A stretch of 32,699 bases of DNA, from contig JABAQN010000058.1 of the NCBI GenBank assembly GCA_019187495.1, forward strand, positions 1 through 32,699. Reading direction: 5' to 3'. A program made the position numbers and the translations under genes. The stretch's first letter is position 1. Every line of letters begins with the position of its first letter. A model generated the notes under the pieces. That model made no database searches and was not told the origin of the DNA. It saw only the letters and a list, made by a program, of their open reading frames with translations. Of this stretch, positions 8,523 to 17,133 are shown piece by piece. This DNA is from Steroidobacteraceae bacterium. GTDB taxonomy: Bacteria; Pseudomonadota; Gammaproteobacteria; Steroidobacterales; Steroidobacteraceae.

Positions 8523-8792
8523 TTAGCGGCGGAGCCCCAGGCGTTCGACGAGTTCCTGATACTTCTCCGGCCGGGTGGCCTTCAGGTAGTCGAGGAGCTT
8601 GCGACGCTGGTTCACGAGCTTGACGAGCCCGCGACGCGAGGAATGGTCGCGCTTGTGCGCGCTGAAATGCTCACCGAGGCCATTGATGCGCTCGGAAAGC
8701 AGTGCGACCTGCACTTCGGGCGAGCCGGTGTCTTGCGGATCGCGGCGGAACTGCGCGAGCACTCCGCTCTTTTTTTCCGTGGTTAGGGACAT
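8523..8792 (-). CDS. rpsO: Small ribosomal subunit protein S15
   Basis: 89 residues, the standard S15 length. S15 is a primary 16S rRNA binding protein that helps organise the 30S platform. The sequence [36 protein letters not shown] and the C-terminal [27 protein letters not shown] are family hallmarks, including the DTGSPEVQ and HSSRRGL segments that contact rRNA. An AAGGA Shine-Dalgarno lies about 11 bases upstream. The gene has its own likely promoter overlapping the end of truB and is followed by a hairpin before pnp. Confidence 0.98.
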   Translation of the reverse strand: MSLTTEKKSGVLAQFRRDPQDTGSPEVQVALLSERINGLGEHFSAHKRDHSSRRGLVKLVNQRRKLLDYLKATRPEKYQELVERLGLRR

Positions 8793-8844
8793 TTAGGTGG
8801 AAATCCTTGAAATTACTGACTTTGTACCGTTTTCGAGGCGCGGC

Positions 8845-8873
8845 ATTCTACTCGTCCGACCCGCCCGTCACAA
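8845..8873 (-). promoter_or_regulatory. Sigma-70-type promoter for rpsO-pnp
   Basis: On the minus strand TTGTGA (8873-8868), a 17-base spacer and TAGAAT (8850-8845). The -35 hexamer matches 4 of 6 and the -10 hexamer 5 of 6 consensus positions, with ideal spacing. The -35 box overlaps the truB stop codon. Transcription would start near 8838, leaving a leader of about 45 bases before rpsO. Confidence 0.6.
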
Positions 8874-9776
8874 GTTGAAGATCCGCCGCGGGCGCAACCC
8901 CGAAAAACCGGTGACTTCGCCGAGACCGACCAGGCGTCCCGCGCCATCCAGCAGCCGTACCGGCGAGCCCGGCGGCAGCGCGGCGATGATGGTTGCACCC
9001 CCCGGCAAATCGGCCGCCCCGAGCGTCTGCCCGTGGCGGATACGTTCGATACCCGCATCGGGCAGGGTCACCGCCGGCCAGTCGGGCAGGCCCCGATCGA
9101 TCGGCAGGAGCGGCGGTGGCTTGCCGGCCCGGCAGGCGTCGAGCAGCGGATCGAGCGGCTGCATCGGCATGCCTTCGAAGGGCTCGACCCACACCCGGTG
9201 AAGGCGGTTCACGTGACCCGCCGTCCCGAGCGCCTGCGCGAGGTCTTCGGCGAGCGTGCGCACATAGGTGCCTTTCGAGCATTCGACCGCGAGGTCGAGC
9301 GCACCCTCGCCAATCCCGGCGAGCTCGAGCGCGTGGATCGTGATGTCGCGGGCCGCGCGTTCGACCGTCACGCCGCGCCGCGCGAGTTCATACAGCGGCC
9401 GCCCGCCCTGCTTCAGCGCGGAATACATCGGCGGCACCTGTCGCTGCGCGCCCGTGAAGGCCGCGAGCACCGCCTCGATGCGCTCGACATCGAGCACGGG
9501 AACCGGCACCGTTTCGACGATGTCTCCCTCCGCATCGCCGGTCGACGTGCGGCTTCCGAGCGCGACCGTGAACTCGTAGCGCTTGCGTCCGGCGAGAATC
9601 TCCCCCGCGATCTTGGTCGCCTCGTCGAGGCAGATCGGCAACATGCCGGTCGCGAGCGGATCGAGGCTCCCGACATGTCCCGCCTTGTCCGCGCCAAGGG
9701 CGCGTTTCACCCGCTGCAGCGCCGCGTTCGACGACAGCCCCCGGGGCTTGTCGAGCAGCAGGATGCCGGACGGCAT
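8868..9776 (-). CDS. truB: tRNA pseudouridine(55) synthase TruB
   Basis: Makes the universal pseudouridine 55 in the T-loop of tRNAs. The 302-residue product begins MPSGILLLDKPRGLSSNAALQ and has the catalytic motif GHVGSLDPLATGML with nucleophile Asp39. Further family motifs are KRYEFTVALGSRTSTGDAEG, the QVPPMYSALKQGGRPLYELAR segment and CSKGTYVRTLAEDLA. The C-terminal PUA-like region ends GLRPRRIFNL. It starts 8 bases after rbfA, the usual rbfA-truB pairing, and its stop overlaps the rpsO promoter. Confidence 0.97.
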   Translation of the reverse strand: MPSGILLLDKPRGLSSNAALQRVKRALGADKAGHVGSLDPLATGMLPICLDEATKIAGEILAGRKRYEFTVALGSRTSTGDAEGDIVETVPVPVLDVERIEAVLAAFTGAQRQVPPMYSALKQGGRPLYELARRGVTVERAARDITIHALELAGIGEGALDLAVECSKGTYVRTLAEDLAQALGTAGHVNRLHRVWVEPFEGMPMQPLDPLLDACRAGKPPPLLPIDRGLPDWPAVTLPDAGIERIRHGQTLGAADLPGGATIIAALPPGSPVRLLDGAGRLVGLGEVTGFSGLRPRRIFNL

Positions 9777-9784
9777 GGAGCGGA

Positions 9785-10177
9785 TCAGTCGGACGGACCG
9801 GATTCGCCGCCCGCTCCGCCCTTCGAGCGATCGCCCAGGACGGCACGATCGATCAGCTCGGTGAGGTGCGATGCCTCCTCGAGATGGCTGTCGATGACGA
9901 ATTCGAGCCTTGGCGCGTGCCGCAGCGACAGCCGCCGGCCGACCTCACCGCGCAGGAATCCCGCCGCGCTCGTGAGCCCCGCGCGCACCTCGTCGGCCCC
10001 GTGGCGTCCGCCGAAAGGCAGGAAGAATATCCGCGCGACCGACAGGTCCGGCGCGAGCTGCACCGCCGTGATCGTCACGCTGCCGACCCGCGGGTCCTTG
10101 ACCTCCCGCGCGACCAGCGTCGACAGCACACGCTGCACTTCGCCCTCGATCCGCTCGCGGCGCGCGTTGCCGGCCAT
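9785..10177 (-). CDS. rbfA: 30S ribosome-binding factor RbfA
   Basis: A single KH-type domain protein that binds immature 30S subunits and helps mature the 5' end of 16S rRNA; important at low temperature. The 130-residue product has the family start RRERIEGEVQRVLSTLVAREVKDPRVGSVTITAV and the later LRHAPRLEFVIDSHLEEASHLTELID. The C-terminal tail after about residue 115 (SKGGAGGESGPSD) is poorly conserved and probably disordered. It sits 14 bases after infB and 8 bases before truB, so translation is probably coupled. Confidence 0.96.
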   Translation of the reverse strand: MAGNARRERIEGEVQRVLSTLVAREVKDPRVGSVTITAVQLAPDLSVARIFFLPFGGRHGADEVRAGLTSAAGFLRGEVGRRLSLRHAPRLEFVIDSHLEEASHLTELIDRAVLGDRSKGGAGGESGPSD

Positions 10178-10191
10178 GGTTCACGCGCCCA

Positions 10192-12729
10192 TCACTGGAT
10201 GGAGCGCGCCACCTCGACGCGTGCGAAGCACTCGATCTGGTCGCCGACCCTGACGTCCTGGTAGTTCTTGACGCCGATGCCGCACTCGGTGCCGGCGCGC
10301 ACTTCACCGGCGTCGTCCTTGAAGCGCTTCAGCGATTCGAGCGCACCCTCGAAGATCACGACGCTGTCGCGCAGCACGCGAATCGGGTTGTTGCGCTTGA
10401 CGAAGCCTTCCGTGACGAGGCAGCCGGCCACGACGCCGAACTTGCTCGAACGGAACACCTCGCGCACCTCGGCGATGCCGACGATCTGTTCCTTGATCTC
10501 GGGCGCGAGCATGCCCGACATCATCTGTTTCACATCATCGATGGCCTCGTAGATGATGCTGTAGTAGCGGACGTCGATGCCGGAATCCTTCAGCGCATCG
10601 CGCGCGGAGGCGTCGGCGCGGACGTTGAAGCCGATGATCAGCGCGCGCGACGCCGCCGCGAGTTGCACGTCGGAGGCCGTGATGCCGCCGACGCCGCTCG
10701 CGACCACGTTGACCTTCACCTCGTCGGTGGACAGCCGCGTCAGCGCCTCACGCAGTGCCTCGGCGCTGCCCTGCACGTCGGTCTTCATCACGACCGCGAT
10801 CGTGCCGGCCTTCGCTTCGCCCATCTGCGAGAACACATCTTCGCTGCGCGTCGCCTGGCGCGCGAGCTTGACGTCCCGGAACTTGCCCTGCCGGTAGAGC
10901 GCGACCTCGCGCGCCTTGCGTTCGCTCTCGACCGCGAGCACCTCATCGCCCGCATTCGGCGCGCCCGACAGGCCGAGCACCACGACCGGCATCGAAGGGC
11001 CTGCCGCATCGACCGGCTTGCCGTTCTCGTCGAGCATTGCGCGCACGCGGCCGAACTCCTGCCCGGCGATGATCGGATCGCCGGCCCGCAGCGTGCCCTT
11101 CTTGACGAGCACGGTCGCCACGGCGCCGCGGCCCTTTTCGATCGCGGACTCGATCACGACGCCCGAGGCGAGGCCCGCACGCGGCGCCTTGAGCTCGAGC
11201 ACCTCGGCCTGCAGCAGGATCGAATCGAGCAGCTGGTCGATGCCCGTGCCGGCACGCGCCGACACGTTCACGAAAATGTTCTGGCCACCCCAGTCCTCGG
11301 GGATCACCTCGTGCTTCGACAGCTCGGTGCGCACCCGGTCGGGATCGGCATCGCTCTTGTCGATCTTGTTGACGGCGACGACGATCGGCACGCCGGCGGC
11401 GCGTGCGTGCTGGATCGCCTCGATCGTCTGCGGCATCACGCCATCATCCGCCGCCACCACGAGCACCACGACGTCGGTCGCTTTCGCGCCGCGGGCGCGC
11501 ATCGCGGTGAAGGCCGCGTGGCCCGGCGTATCGAGGAAGGTGATCACGCCCTTGTCGGTTTCGACATGGTACGCGCCGATGTGCTGCGTGATGCCGCCCG
11601 CCTCGCCGACCGCCACCTTGGTGCGCCGGATATAGTCGAGCAGCGACGTCTTGCCGTGGTCGACGTGGCCCATGACCGTGACCACCGGCGGACGCGGCTC
11701 CCAGTCGGCGACATTCGCCTCGGCGCCCTGAAGGTCGGCGTCGACCTGGTCGTCCTTCTGCGCAGTCGCGGTGTGGCCCATTTCCTCGACGACGAGGATG
11801 GCGGTGTCCTGGTCGATCGGCTGGTTGATCGTCGCCATGACCCCCATGTTCATCATCACCTTGATGACTTCGTTCGCCTTCACCGCCATCTTCTGCGCGA
11901 GCTCGGCGACGGTGATCGTCTCGGCGATCGTCACTTCGCGCTTGACCGGCGCGGTGGGCATCTCGAACGCATGGCGTGCGCCATCGCCCGCCGCGACCGC
12001 CTGGCGGGAGCGTGTCGGCGCGATGCGCTTGCGCTTCTTCAGGCGCGAGGCGGCATCGCCCGTGACGTGCAGCTGATCGCGCCCGTAGCGGGTCGGCTGT
12101 GAATCGGCAGGTGCCGTGCGGGCCGGTCGCTCGGGCTTCGGCGGCGCCGGCGCGGGCGGCGGCGGTTCGGGCTGCGCCTTGCGCTGCCGCTCGCGCTCCG
12201 CATCGATGCGCGCCTGCTCTTCAGCGGCGCGGCGTGCCTCTTCCTGCTGGCGCTTGCGGCTCTGTTCGTCTTCGATGCGGCGGCGATTCTCCGCCTCGAT
12301 CCGCTCGTTCTCGGCACGCGCGGCCTCGGCGCGCTCCTGCTCGAGCCGCACCGCCTCTTCCGCGTCGCGCTTCCTGCTGTCGATCTCTTCCTGCTGCTGG
12401 CGCGCCTGCTCCTGCAGCACGTCGCGCTTGATGTAGGTCGCCTTGCGGCGCACTTCGACATTGACGGTGCGCGCCCGCCCCTGCGCGCTCGCGAGCTTGA
12501 TTTCGCTCTGTGTCTTGCGCTTCAGCGTGATCTTGCGGGGCGAGCCGGCGCCTTCGCCCGCCTGCCCGTGGCTGCGGCGCAGGTGCGTCAGCAACTCGAG
12601 CTTCGCCTCGTCGCTGATGCGGTCGTCCGGGCCGGATACCTGGATCCCCGCCTGGTCGAGCTGCACGAGCAGCCGGTCGACGGGTACCTTCAGGACTTCC
12701 GCGAACTGGGTGACGGTCACTTCAGCCAT
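10192..12729 (-). CDS. infB: Translation initiation factor IF-2
   Basis: The GTPase that places initiator fMet-tRNA on the 30S subunit and promotes subunit joining. The 845-residue product has an N-terminal IF2 domain ([24 protein letters not shown]). A charged Glu/Arg/Gln-rich helix spans about residues 100-190 and a Pro-rich linker follows. A second IF2-N domain ([25 protein letters not shown]) lies around residue 265. The G domain has G1 GHVDHGKTS near 352-360, DTPGH near 397 and NKID near 452, followed by domains II-IV. Internal starts making shorter IF2 forms, known in E. coli, cannot be judged here. It lies 19 bases after nusA. The initiator tRNA gene, next to this operon in E. coli, is about 8 kb away here. 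Confidence 0.98.
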   Translation of the reverse strand: MAEVTVTQFAEVLKVPVDRLLVQLDQAGIQVSGPDDRISDEAKLELLTHLRRSHGQAGEGAGSPRKITLKRKTQSEIKLASAQGRARTVNVEVRRKATYIKRDVLQEQARQQQEEIDSRKRDAEEAVRLEQERAEAARAENERIEAENRRRIEDEQSRKRQQEEARRAAEEQARIDAERERQRKAQPEPPPPAPAPPKPERPARTAPADSQPTRYGRDQLHVTGDAASRLKKRKRIAPTRSRQAVAAGDGARHAFEMPTAPVKREVTIAETITVAELAQKMAVKANEVIKVMMNMGVMATINQPIDQDTAILVVEEMGHTATAQKDDQVDADLQGAEANVADWEPRPPVVTVMGHVDHGKTSLLDYIRRTKVAVGEAGGITQHIGAYHVETDKGVITFLDTPGHAAFTAMRARGAKATDVVVLVVAADDGVMPQTIEAIQHARAAGVPIVVAVNKIDKSDADPDRVRTELSKHEVIPEDWGGQNIFVNVSARAGTGIDQLLDSILLQAEVLELKAPRAGLASGVVIESAIEKGRGAVATVLVKKGTLRAGDPIIAGQEFGRVRAMLDENGKPVDAAGPSMPVVVLGLSGAPNAGDEVLAVESERKAREVALYRQGKFRDVKLARQATRSEDVFSQMGEAKAGTIAVVMKTDVQGSAEALREALTRLSTDEVKVNVVASGVGGITASDVQLAAASRALIIGFNVRADASARDALKDSGIDVRYYSIIYEAIDDVKQMMSGMLAPEIKEQIVGIAEVREVFRSSKFGVVAGCLVTEGFVKRNNPIRVLRDSVVIFEGALESLKRFKDDAGEVRAGTECGIGVKNYQDVRVGDQIECFARVEVARSIQ

Positions 12730-12748
12730 GGGTTGTTCCCTTCATCCT

Positions 12749-14245
12749 TCAGCGACTCGCCTCGAACCAGTGTTCGCGCGCCTTCATGATCAGCCTGCCG
12801 GCTTCCTCGGCGGACAGCCCCTCGATGTCGAGGATGTCGTCGACCGCCTGGTCGGCGAGATCCTCGCGGGTGCGCACGCCGCGCCGCGCGAGCGCGAGCG
12901 CGAGATCGGGCTGCATGCCCTCGAGCAACAGCAGGTCCTCGGCGGGCATGTGCTGGTCGAGCGATTCCTCGGAGGCGATCGCCTGGGTCAGCAGCACGTC
13001 ACGCGCGCGATTGCGCAGTTCGCGGATCATGTCCTCGTCGAATTCCTCGATCGAGGCGATCTCGCCCTGCGGCACGTAGGCGATCTCCTCGACCGACGAG
13101 AAGCCCTCCTGCACCAGGATGGTCGCGACGTCCTCGTCGACGTCGAGCTGCTTCATGAAATTCTCGACCAGCACGCGCGACTCGGATTCGCTCTTCGCCT
13201 CGGCGTCCGACTGCGTCATCACGTTGAGGTCCCAGCCGGTCAGCTGGCTCGCGAGGCGGATGTTCTGTCCGCCGCGACCGATCGCCTGCGACAGTTTGTC
13301 CTCGGCGACCGCGATGTCCATGCTGTGCGCGTCCTCGTCCATCACGATCGACAGCACTTCGGCCGGCGACATCGCATTGATCACGAACTGCGCGTGGTTT
13401 TCGTTGAACGGAATGATGTCGACGCGCTCGCCGGCGATTTCGTTCGACACGGCCTGCACGCGCGAGCCACGCATGCCGACGCACGCGCCGACGGGATCGA
13501 TGCGCGGATCGTTGCTGCGCACCGCGATCTTCGCGCGCACGCCCGGGTCACGGGCGGCGCCCAGGATCTGGATCAGGCCCTGGCCAACCTCCGGCACCTC
13601 GAGCTTGAAGAGCTCGATCAGGAACTCGGGCGCGGTGCGCGACATGAACAGCTGCGGTCCGCGCGGTTCGGGACGCACTTCCTTGAGCCACGCCTTGATG
13701 CGGTCCTGCGGCTTCGCCTGCTCGCGCGGAATCATGTCGGTGCGTGCCACGAAGCCTTCCGCATTGCCGCCGAGGTCGATGTACAGCCCGTTGCGGTCGA
13801 CCCGCTTGACGACACCGGACAGGAGCGAGTTCACGCGGTCCTTGTACTGCTCGATGACCTGGGCGCGCTCGGCCTCGCGCACCTTCTGCACGATCACCTG
13901 CTTCGCCTGCTGCGCGGCGATGCGCCCGAAGGCCACCGACTCCATCGGCTGCTCGACGAAGCCGCCCGGCTGCGCCTGCGGATCGAGGTCGAGCGCATCT
14001 TCGAGGCGCAGTTCCCGGTCCGGCACCTCGAGTTCGGTGGAGTCGTCGGCAAACACCTTCCAGCGACGGAACGTGTCGTAGTCGCCGGTCTTGCGATCGA
14101 TCGCGACACGCGCGTCCCATTCCTCGCCGTGCTTCTTGCGGGTCGCCGCGGCGAGCGCCGCCTCGAGCGCCTCGAAGATCACTTCCTTCTCGACGCCCTT
14201 CTCGTTCGAGACGGCATCGACGACCATCAGAATTTCCTTGTTCAT
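12749..14245 (-). CDS. nusA: Transcription termination/antitermination protein NusA
   Basis: Binds RNA polymerase and nascent RNA; promotes hairpin pausing and intrinsic termination and takes part in rRNA antitermination. The 498-residue product has the N-terminal polymerase-binding domain (MNKEILMVVDAVSNEKGVEKEVIFEALEAALAAA). It continues with the S1 domain near 135-200 (SGVVKRVDRNGLYIDLGGNAEG), two KH domains (GACVGMRGSRVQAV and the AIGRGGQNIRLASQ segment) and two C-terminal acidic repeats typical of gammaproteobacterial NusA (about 360-495). AGGAG lies 9 bases before the ATG. It starts 28 bases after rimP. NusA could act on the terminator hairpins in its own operon leader, which would give feedback control; that is inference. 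Confidence 0.98.
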   Translation of the reverse strand: MNKEILMVVDAVSNEKGVEKEVIFEALEAALAAATRKKHGEEWDARVAIDRKTGDYDTFRRWKVFADDSTELEVPDRELRLEDALDLDPQAQPGGFVEQPMESVAFGRIAAQQAKQVIVQKVREAERAQVIEQYKDRVNSLLSGVVKRVDRNGLYIDLGGNAEGFVARTDMIPREQAKPQDRIKAWLKEVRPEPRGPQLFMSRTAPEFLIELFKLEVPEVGQGLIQILGAARDPGVRAKIAVRSNDPRIDPVGACVGMRGSRVQAVSNEIAGERVDIIPFNENHAQFVINAMSPAEVLSIVMDEDAHSMDIAVAEDKLSQAIGRGGQNIRLASQLTGWDLNVMTQSDAEAKSESESRVLVENFMKQLDVDEDVATILVQEGFSSVEEIAYVPQGEIASIEEFDEDMIRELRNRARDVLLTQAIASEESLDQHMPAEDLLLLEGMQPDLALALARRGVRTREDLADQAVDDILDIEGLSAEEAGRLIMKAREHWFEASR

Positions 14246-14273
14246 CCCTACTCCTGGAGCGCGCCCCGCCGCC

Positions 14274-14732
14274 TCAAAGCGGCGCGAGTCGCGCGCGGTC
14301 TATCGCCGCAAAATCCACTGCCACAGCCTCACCATCGACCTCGAGCCCGATCCCGCGCGCATCCACCGTCGCGAGCGTGCCGGTGTAGCGGCGGCGCCCG
14401 TCGCGCGGCTCGACGAGTTCCACCCGCACGCGCTCGCCGCGAAAGCGCTCGAAGTGCGCCGGCGTGCGCAGCAGGCGATCGGTGCCGGGTGACGACACCT
14501 CGAGCGTGTACGCGCCCGGCATCGGGTCTTCCACGTCGAGCAACGCCGAAACCTCGCGGCTCACGCGCTCGCAATCATCGACCCCGACACCGGCCGCGCT
14601 GTCGAGGTAGATCCTGAGCAGGCCCGACCCGCGACCCGCGCTCGCCTCGACATCGACCAGCTCGAAACCGAGCTGCCCGACCAGCGGCTCGAGCAGCGCG
14701 ATGAGCCGATCGCGTAACGCCGTCGCCGCCAT
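14274..14732 (-). CDS. rimP: Ribosome maturation factor RimP
   Basis: Assists 30S subunit assembly. The start was set at the ATG at 14732, which has GAGGAG 8 bases upstream; a longer in-frame reading exists but would cross the strong terminator at 14772-14795. The 152-residue product has the N-terminal alpha-beta domain (LRDRLIALLEPLVGQLGFELVDVEA), the family motif LRIYLDSAAGVGVDDCERVSREVSALLDVEDP, then YTLEVSSPGTDRLLRTPAHFERF, and a C-terminal SH3-like beta barrel. It is first in rimP-nusA-infB-rbfA-truB. Confidence 0.96.
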   Translation of the reverse strand: MAATALRDRLIALLEPLVGQLGFELVDVEASAGRGSGLLRIYLDSAAGVGVDDCERVSREVSALLDVEDPMPGAYTLEVSSPGTDRLLRTPAHFERFRGERVRVELVEPRDGRRRYTGTLATVDARGIGLEVDGEAVAVDFAAIDRARLAPL

Positions 14733-14771
14733 CGCTCCTCCTGCGCCATCCGCCTGCCGCCAGCCACGGCG

Positions 14772-14795
14772 AAAAAAAATGGGCCCGAAGGCCCA
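14772..14795 (-). terminator. Strong intrinsic terminator in the rimP leader
   Basis: On the minus strand TGGGCC-TTCG-GGCCCA is followed by eight T. The 6-bp stem has a UUCG tetraloop and an uninterrupted T run, close to an ideal intrinsic terminator. It ends only about 40 bases before the rimP ATG, in the direction of transcription. The 39 bases between it and rimP show no obvious promoter, so the operon probably relies on readthrough. E. coli has partial terminators between metY and rimP, and this may be their equivalent. Confidence 0.85.
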
Positions 14796-14827
14796 CCCTG
14801 GATTCGTACAGCCGCGCGTCACCGCAC

Positions 14828-14851
14828 GGCCGGGACCCCGGCCAGGGGTCC
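14828..14851. promoter_or_regulatory. Two mutually exclusive hairpins upstream of the rimP-leader terminator
   Basis: GGACCCC (14833-14839) pairs with GGGGTCC (14845-14851). Alternatively GGCCGG (14828-14833) pairs with CCGGCC (14838-14843). The two stems share bases, so only one can form at a time. They lie about 35-80 bases ahead of the strong terminator, an arrangement seen in attenuators. No antiterminator pairing that clearly opens the terminator was found, so a regulatory role is only suggested. Confidence 0.45.
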
Positions 14852-14860
14852 GTAACAAGA

Positions 14861-14880
14861 AAAGCCCCTCGTGGGGCTTT
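14861..14880 (-). terminator. Intrinsic terminator after the amino-acid permease gene
   Basis: An 8-bp stem AAAGCCCC / GGGGCTTT with a 4-base loop. On the minus strand it is followed by TCTTGTTA, and its own 3' arm ends in TTT. It lies about 100 bases after the permease stop. The stem is symmetrical, so it could also act on the other strand. The stretch 14881-14980 holds further short inverted repeats (for example CTCCA/TGGAG at 14917-14927) but no gene that I recognise. Confidence 0.7.
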
Positions 14881-14980
14881 CCAAATCAATCACTTGGCAC
14901 CCAAAGCTCCAATGGAGCCTGCGCAAGCCAACACCCGTTGCCGGGCGCCGGCCTCGCCGAGGGCGCGAATTGTAGCCGCC

Positions 14981-16405
14981 TCAGGCGCGCTGGTAAACCC
15001 GCTTCGCGAGCACGCTCGAGAAGCGCGCGTACAGCAGGTAAACGACGAGCCCGAGGGCGTTCCAGATGAAAAAGCGCGTGCGGGTCGCGGGTGGCAGGCT
15101 CACGAAGAGGTAAACGCACCCGGCGATCGCAAACGGTGCGACGACCCACGGCCAGGGCGTCGTGAACACCCGCGGCCGCGCAGGCTCGCGCACGCGCAGC
15201 GCGAGCACGCAGGCGGCGACCGCGATGAACGCGCAGAGCGTACCGGCGTTTGCGAGTTCGGCGATTTCGGCGAGCGGGAAAATGCCGCCGATCAGCGAGG
15301 TGACGATCGCGGTCACGAGGATCATCGCGACCGGCGTGCCGCGATGCGCGTTGATGCTGCCGAGACGATGCGGCAGCAGGCCGTCGCGCGCCATCACGAA
15401 GAAAATGCGGCTCTGCCCGTACATGAACGCCAGGATCACCGTCGGCAGCGCGATCACGGCGGCCGCGGCGATCAGGGTGGCCGCGAGCGGACTGCCGAGC
15501 GTACGCAGGATGAAGGCGAGCGGCTCGGGGCTCGCCGAAAATTCCTCGTAGCGCATCGCGCCGAGCGCCGCCGCCGCGACGCCCATGTAAAGGAGCGTAC
15601 AGACGATCATCGAGCCGATGATGCCGCGCGCCAGGTCGCGCTTCGGATCGATGGTTTCCTCGGCGGCCGTCGACACGGCATCGAAACCGTAGAACGCGAA
15701 GAAAATGATCGCCGCGGCCGCCATCACGCCGCGCACTTCCGTGCCGTCGGTGTGCGCGCCGAAGCCAAACGGCATGAACGGCGTGAAATGCGATCCGTTG
15801 AAGGCCTTCGCCGCGATCACGATGAACACGAGCAGCGCCAGGACCTTGAAGACGACCAGGAAGGCGTTGACGGTGGCGCTTTCGCGCGTGCCGAGCATCA
15901 GGAGCCCCGCCACGGCAAAGAGGATGACGACCGCCGGCAGGTTGACGATACCGCCTGCATGCGGCCCGGCCGTGAGCCAGACCGGCAGATGCAGGCCGAT
16001 CGAATCGAGGAAGCCGACGGCGTAGCCCGACCAGCCGACCGCCACGGCGCTGCAGACGACCGAATACTCGAGGATGAGGCTCCAGCCGACGATCCACGCG
16101 AGCAGCTCGCCACCGACCGCATAGGTGTAGGTGTAGGCGCTGCCCGCGGCCGGCATCAGCGTCGCGAGTTCCGCGTAGCACAGCGCCGCGCAGGCGCAGA
16201 CGGCCCCTGCGATCACGAACGCGAGGATCACGGCGGGGCCCGCGCGGCCGGCGCCGATGCCGATCAGCGTATAAATGCCCGTGCCCACGATCGCGCCGAC
16301 GCCGAGCGCGACGAGGTGCGGCCAGCGCAGGGTGCGCTTCAGGCGATGCCTGTCATCCAGGTTGTTGAGCGCATCGATCGACGTGCGCCGGTTCCAGAAT
16401 GCCAT
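14981..16405 (-). CDS. APC-superfamily cationic amino acid transporter
   Basis: An inner-membrane amino-acid permease of the APC superfamily, CAT-like (YfnA-type) group. The product of 474 residues from the ATG at 16405 has about 12-13 hydrophobic segments. The first membrane segment contains the APC substrate-site motif GVGAIVGTGIYTLIGIGAGRAGPAV, and FFAFYGFDAVSTAAEETIDPKRDLARGI is the typical CAT motif in the middle. The C-terminus continues with further membrane helices. An upstream TTG at 16447 would add MLRSRHTKQTGVSP; the ATG is preferred because it begins the family's usual MAFWNRRTSIDALNN. The substrate cannot be told from sequence. It sits alone between vapBC and rimP, followed by a terminator. 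Confidence 0.9.
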   Translation of the reverse strand: MAFWNRRTSIDALNNLDDRHRLKRTLRWPHLVALGVGAIVGTGIYTLIGIGAGRAGPAVILAFVIAGAVCACAALCYAELATLMPAAGSAYTYTYAVGGELLAWIVGWSLILEYSVVCSAVAVGWSGYAVGFLDSIGLHLPVWLTAGPHAGGIVNLPAVVILFAVAGLLMLGTRESATVNAFLVVFKVLALLVFIVIAAKAFNGSHFTPFMPFGFGAHTDGTEVRGVMAAAAIIFFAFYGFDAVSTAAEETIDPKRDLARGIIGSMIVCTLLYMGVAAAALGAMRYEEFSASPEPLAFILRTLGSPLAATLIAAAAVIALPTVILAFMYGQSRIFFVMARDGLLPHRLGSINAHRGTPVAMILVTAIVTSLIGGIFPLAEIAELANAGTLCAFIAVAACVLALRVREPARPRVFTTPWPWVVAPFAIAGCVYLFVSLPPATRTRFFIWNALGLVVYLLYARFSSVLAKRVYQRA

Positions 16406-16506
16406 CGGCGAGACCCCCGTCTGCTTTGTATGCCGCGATCTTAGCAATGATCCCCGCGACCCCGCGCTCGCGCATTGCGCCCACGACCGCTAATGTGTAA
16501 TGTCGT

Positions 16507-16522
16507 GTGTGGAGGTTCACAC
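16507..16522. promoter_or_regulatory. Inverted repeat enclosing the vapB ribosome-binding site
   Basis: GTGTG (16507-16511) and CACAC (16518-16522) flank GAGGTT, so the GGAGG Shine-Dalgarno is partly in the stem and partly in the loop, and the repeat abuts the vapB ATG at 16523. It may be the operator bound by VapB/VapBC, which autorepress, or an mRNA hairpin limiting translation. AT-rich TAATGTGTAAT just upstream (16491-16501) could hold the -10 box. Confidence 0.5.
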
Positions 16523-16723
16523 ATGGCAACCAATCTCTCCATCGACCCGAAGCTCCTCGACCGGGCGCTCGAAGTCAGCGGCGAGCAGACCAAGAAGGCG
16601 GCAGTCACCAAAGCGCTGGAAGAGTTCATCGCGCGCCGCCGCCAGAAAGGAATACTCGAACTCGTCGGCAAGCTCGAATGGGACAGTTCGTTCGATTACA
16701 AGGCGGAGCGGTGCCGCTCTTGA
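16523..16723 (+). CDS. vapB: Type II antitoxin, VapB family
   Basis: 66-residue antitoxin. The start at 16523 has GGAGG 7 bases upstream. MATNLSIDPKLLDRALEVSGEQTKKAAVTKALEEFI is a ribbon-helix-helix-like DNA-binding N-terminus of the VapB type whose members have the TKK-x-x-V-x-x-A-L-x-E-F-I pattern. The C-terminal ELVGKLEWDSSFDYKAERCRS is the part expected to wrap around the toxin. Its last 13 bases overlap vapC, so translation of the two is coupled. It probably represses its own promoter through the adjacent inverted repeat. Confidence 0.9.
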   Translation: MATNLSIDPKLLDRALEVSGEQTKKAAVTKALEEFIARRRQKGILELVGKLEWDSSFDYKAERCRS

Positions 16724-17133
16724 GCCTGTTCGTCGACACGAGCGTCTGGTCGCTCGCGTGGCGCAGGGACGCGCCTCCTGCCGTTCCCGAAGTGGCTGCA
16801 CTGGTGCGCGCACTCGAACGGGGTGACTCCGTTTTGACGACCGGCCTCGTTCTGCAGGAGTTGCTGCAGGGATTCACCGGGCCCAGGTCACGCGAACTGA
16901 TCCTCGAGAAATTCTCCGCCCTGCCCCTTCTGGTGCCGGACAGGGACGATCATGTCGCCGCGGCGGCGCTACGCAACACTTGCCGGCGCGGTGGATCGCA
17001 GGTGGGCACGATCGACGCGCTGATCGCGCAGCTATGCGTGCGCCACTCGCTGACGCTGCTGACGACGGACCAGGATTTCAACGGCATGGCACGCCATGCA
17101 CCGATCAGGTTGTGGCGATCCGGTTTCCCGTGA
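16711..17133 (+). CDS. vapC: PIN-domain ribonuclease toxin, VapC family
   Basis: 140-residue PIN-domain toxin, expected to be a Mg-dependent RNase held inactive by VapB. The GTG start at 16711 has AAGGCGGA just upstream and overlaps the end of vapB by 13 bases; the TTG three codons later is an alternative. The four acidic PIN residues are present: Asp9 in LFVDTSVW, Glu50 in LQELLQG, Asp102 in TIDALIAQ and Asp120 in LLTTDQDF, so the nuclease looks intact. Its last 29 bases overlap the convergent esterase gene on the other strand. Confidence 0.92.
   Translation: MPLLSLFVDTSVWSLAWRRDAPPAVPEVAALVRALERGDSVLTTGLVLQELLQGFTGPRSRELILEKFSALPLLVPDRDDHVAAAALRNTCRRGGSQVGTIDALIAQLCVRHSLTLLTTDQDFNGMARHAPIRLWRSGFP

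Noticed and set aside
14796..14860. Possible degenerate tRNA between the two terminators ahead of rimP (a GTACGAATCC stretch on the minus strand resembles a T-loop)
   Set aside because: The flanking bases pair for only three positions and no acceptor, D or anticodon stem can be built.
14733..15000. Attachment-site repeat of the tRNA-fMet 3' end near rimP
   Set aside because: I looked for a copy of the last 20-25 tRNA bases here and near 16.4 kb and saw no convincing match.
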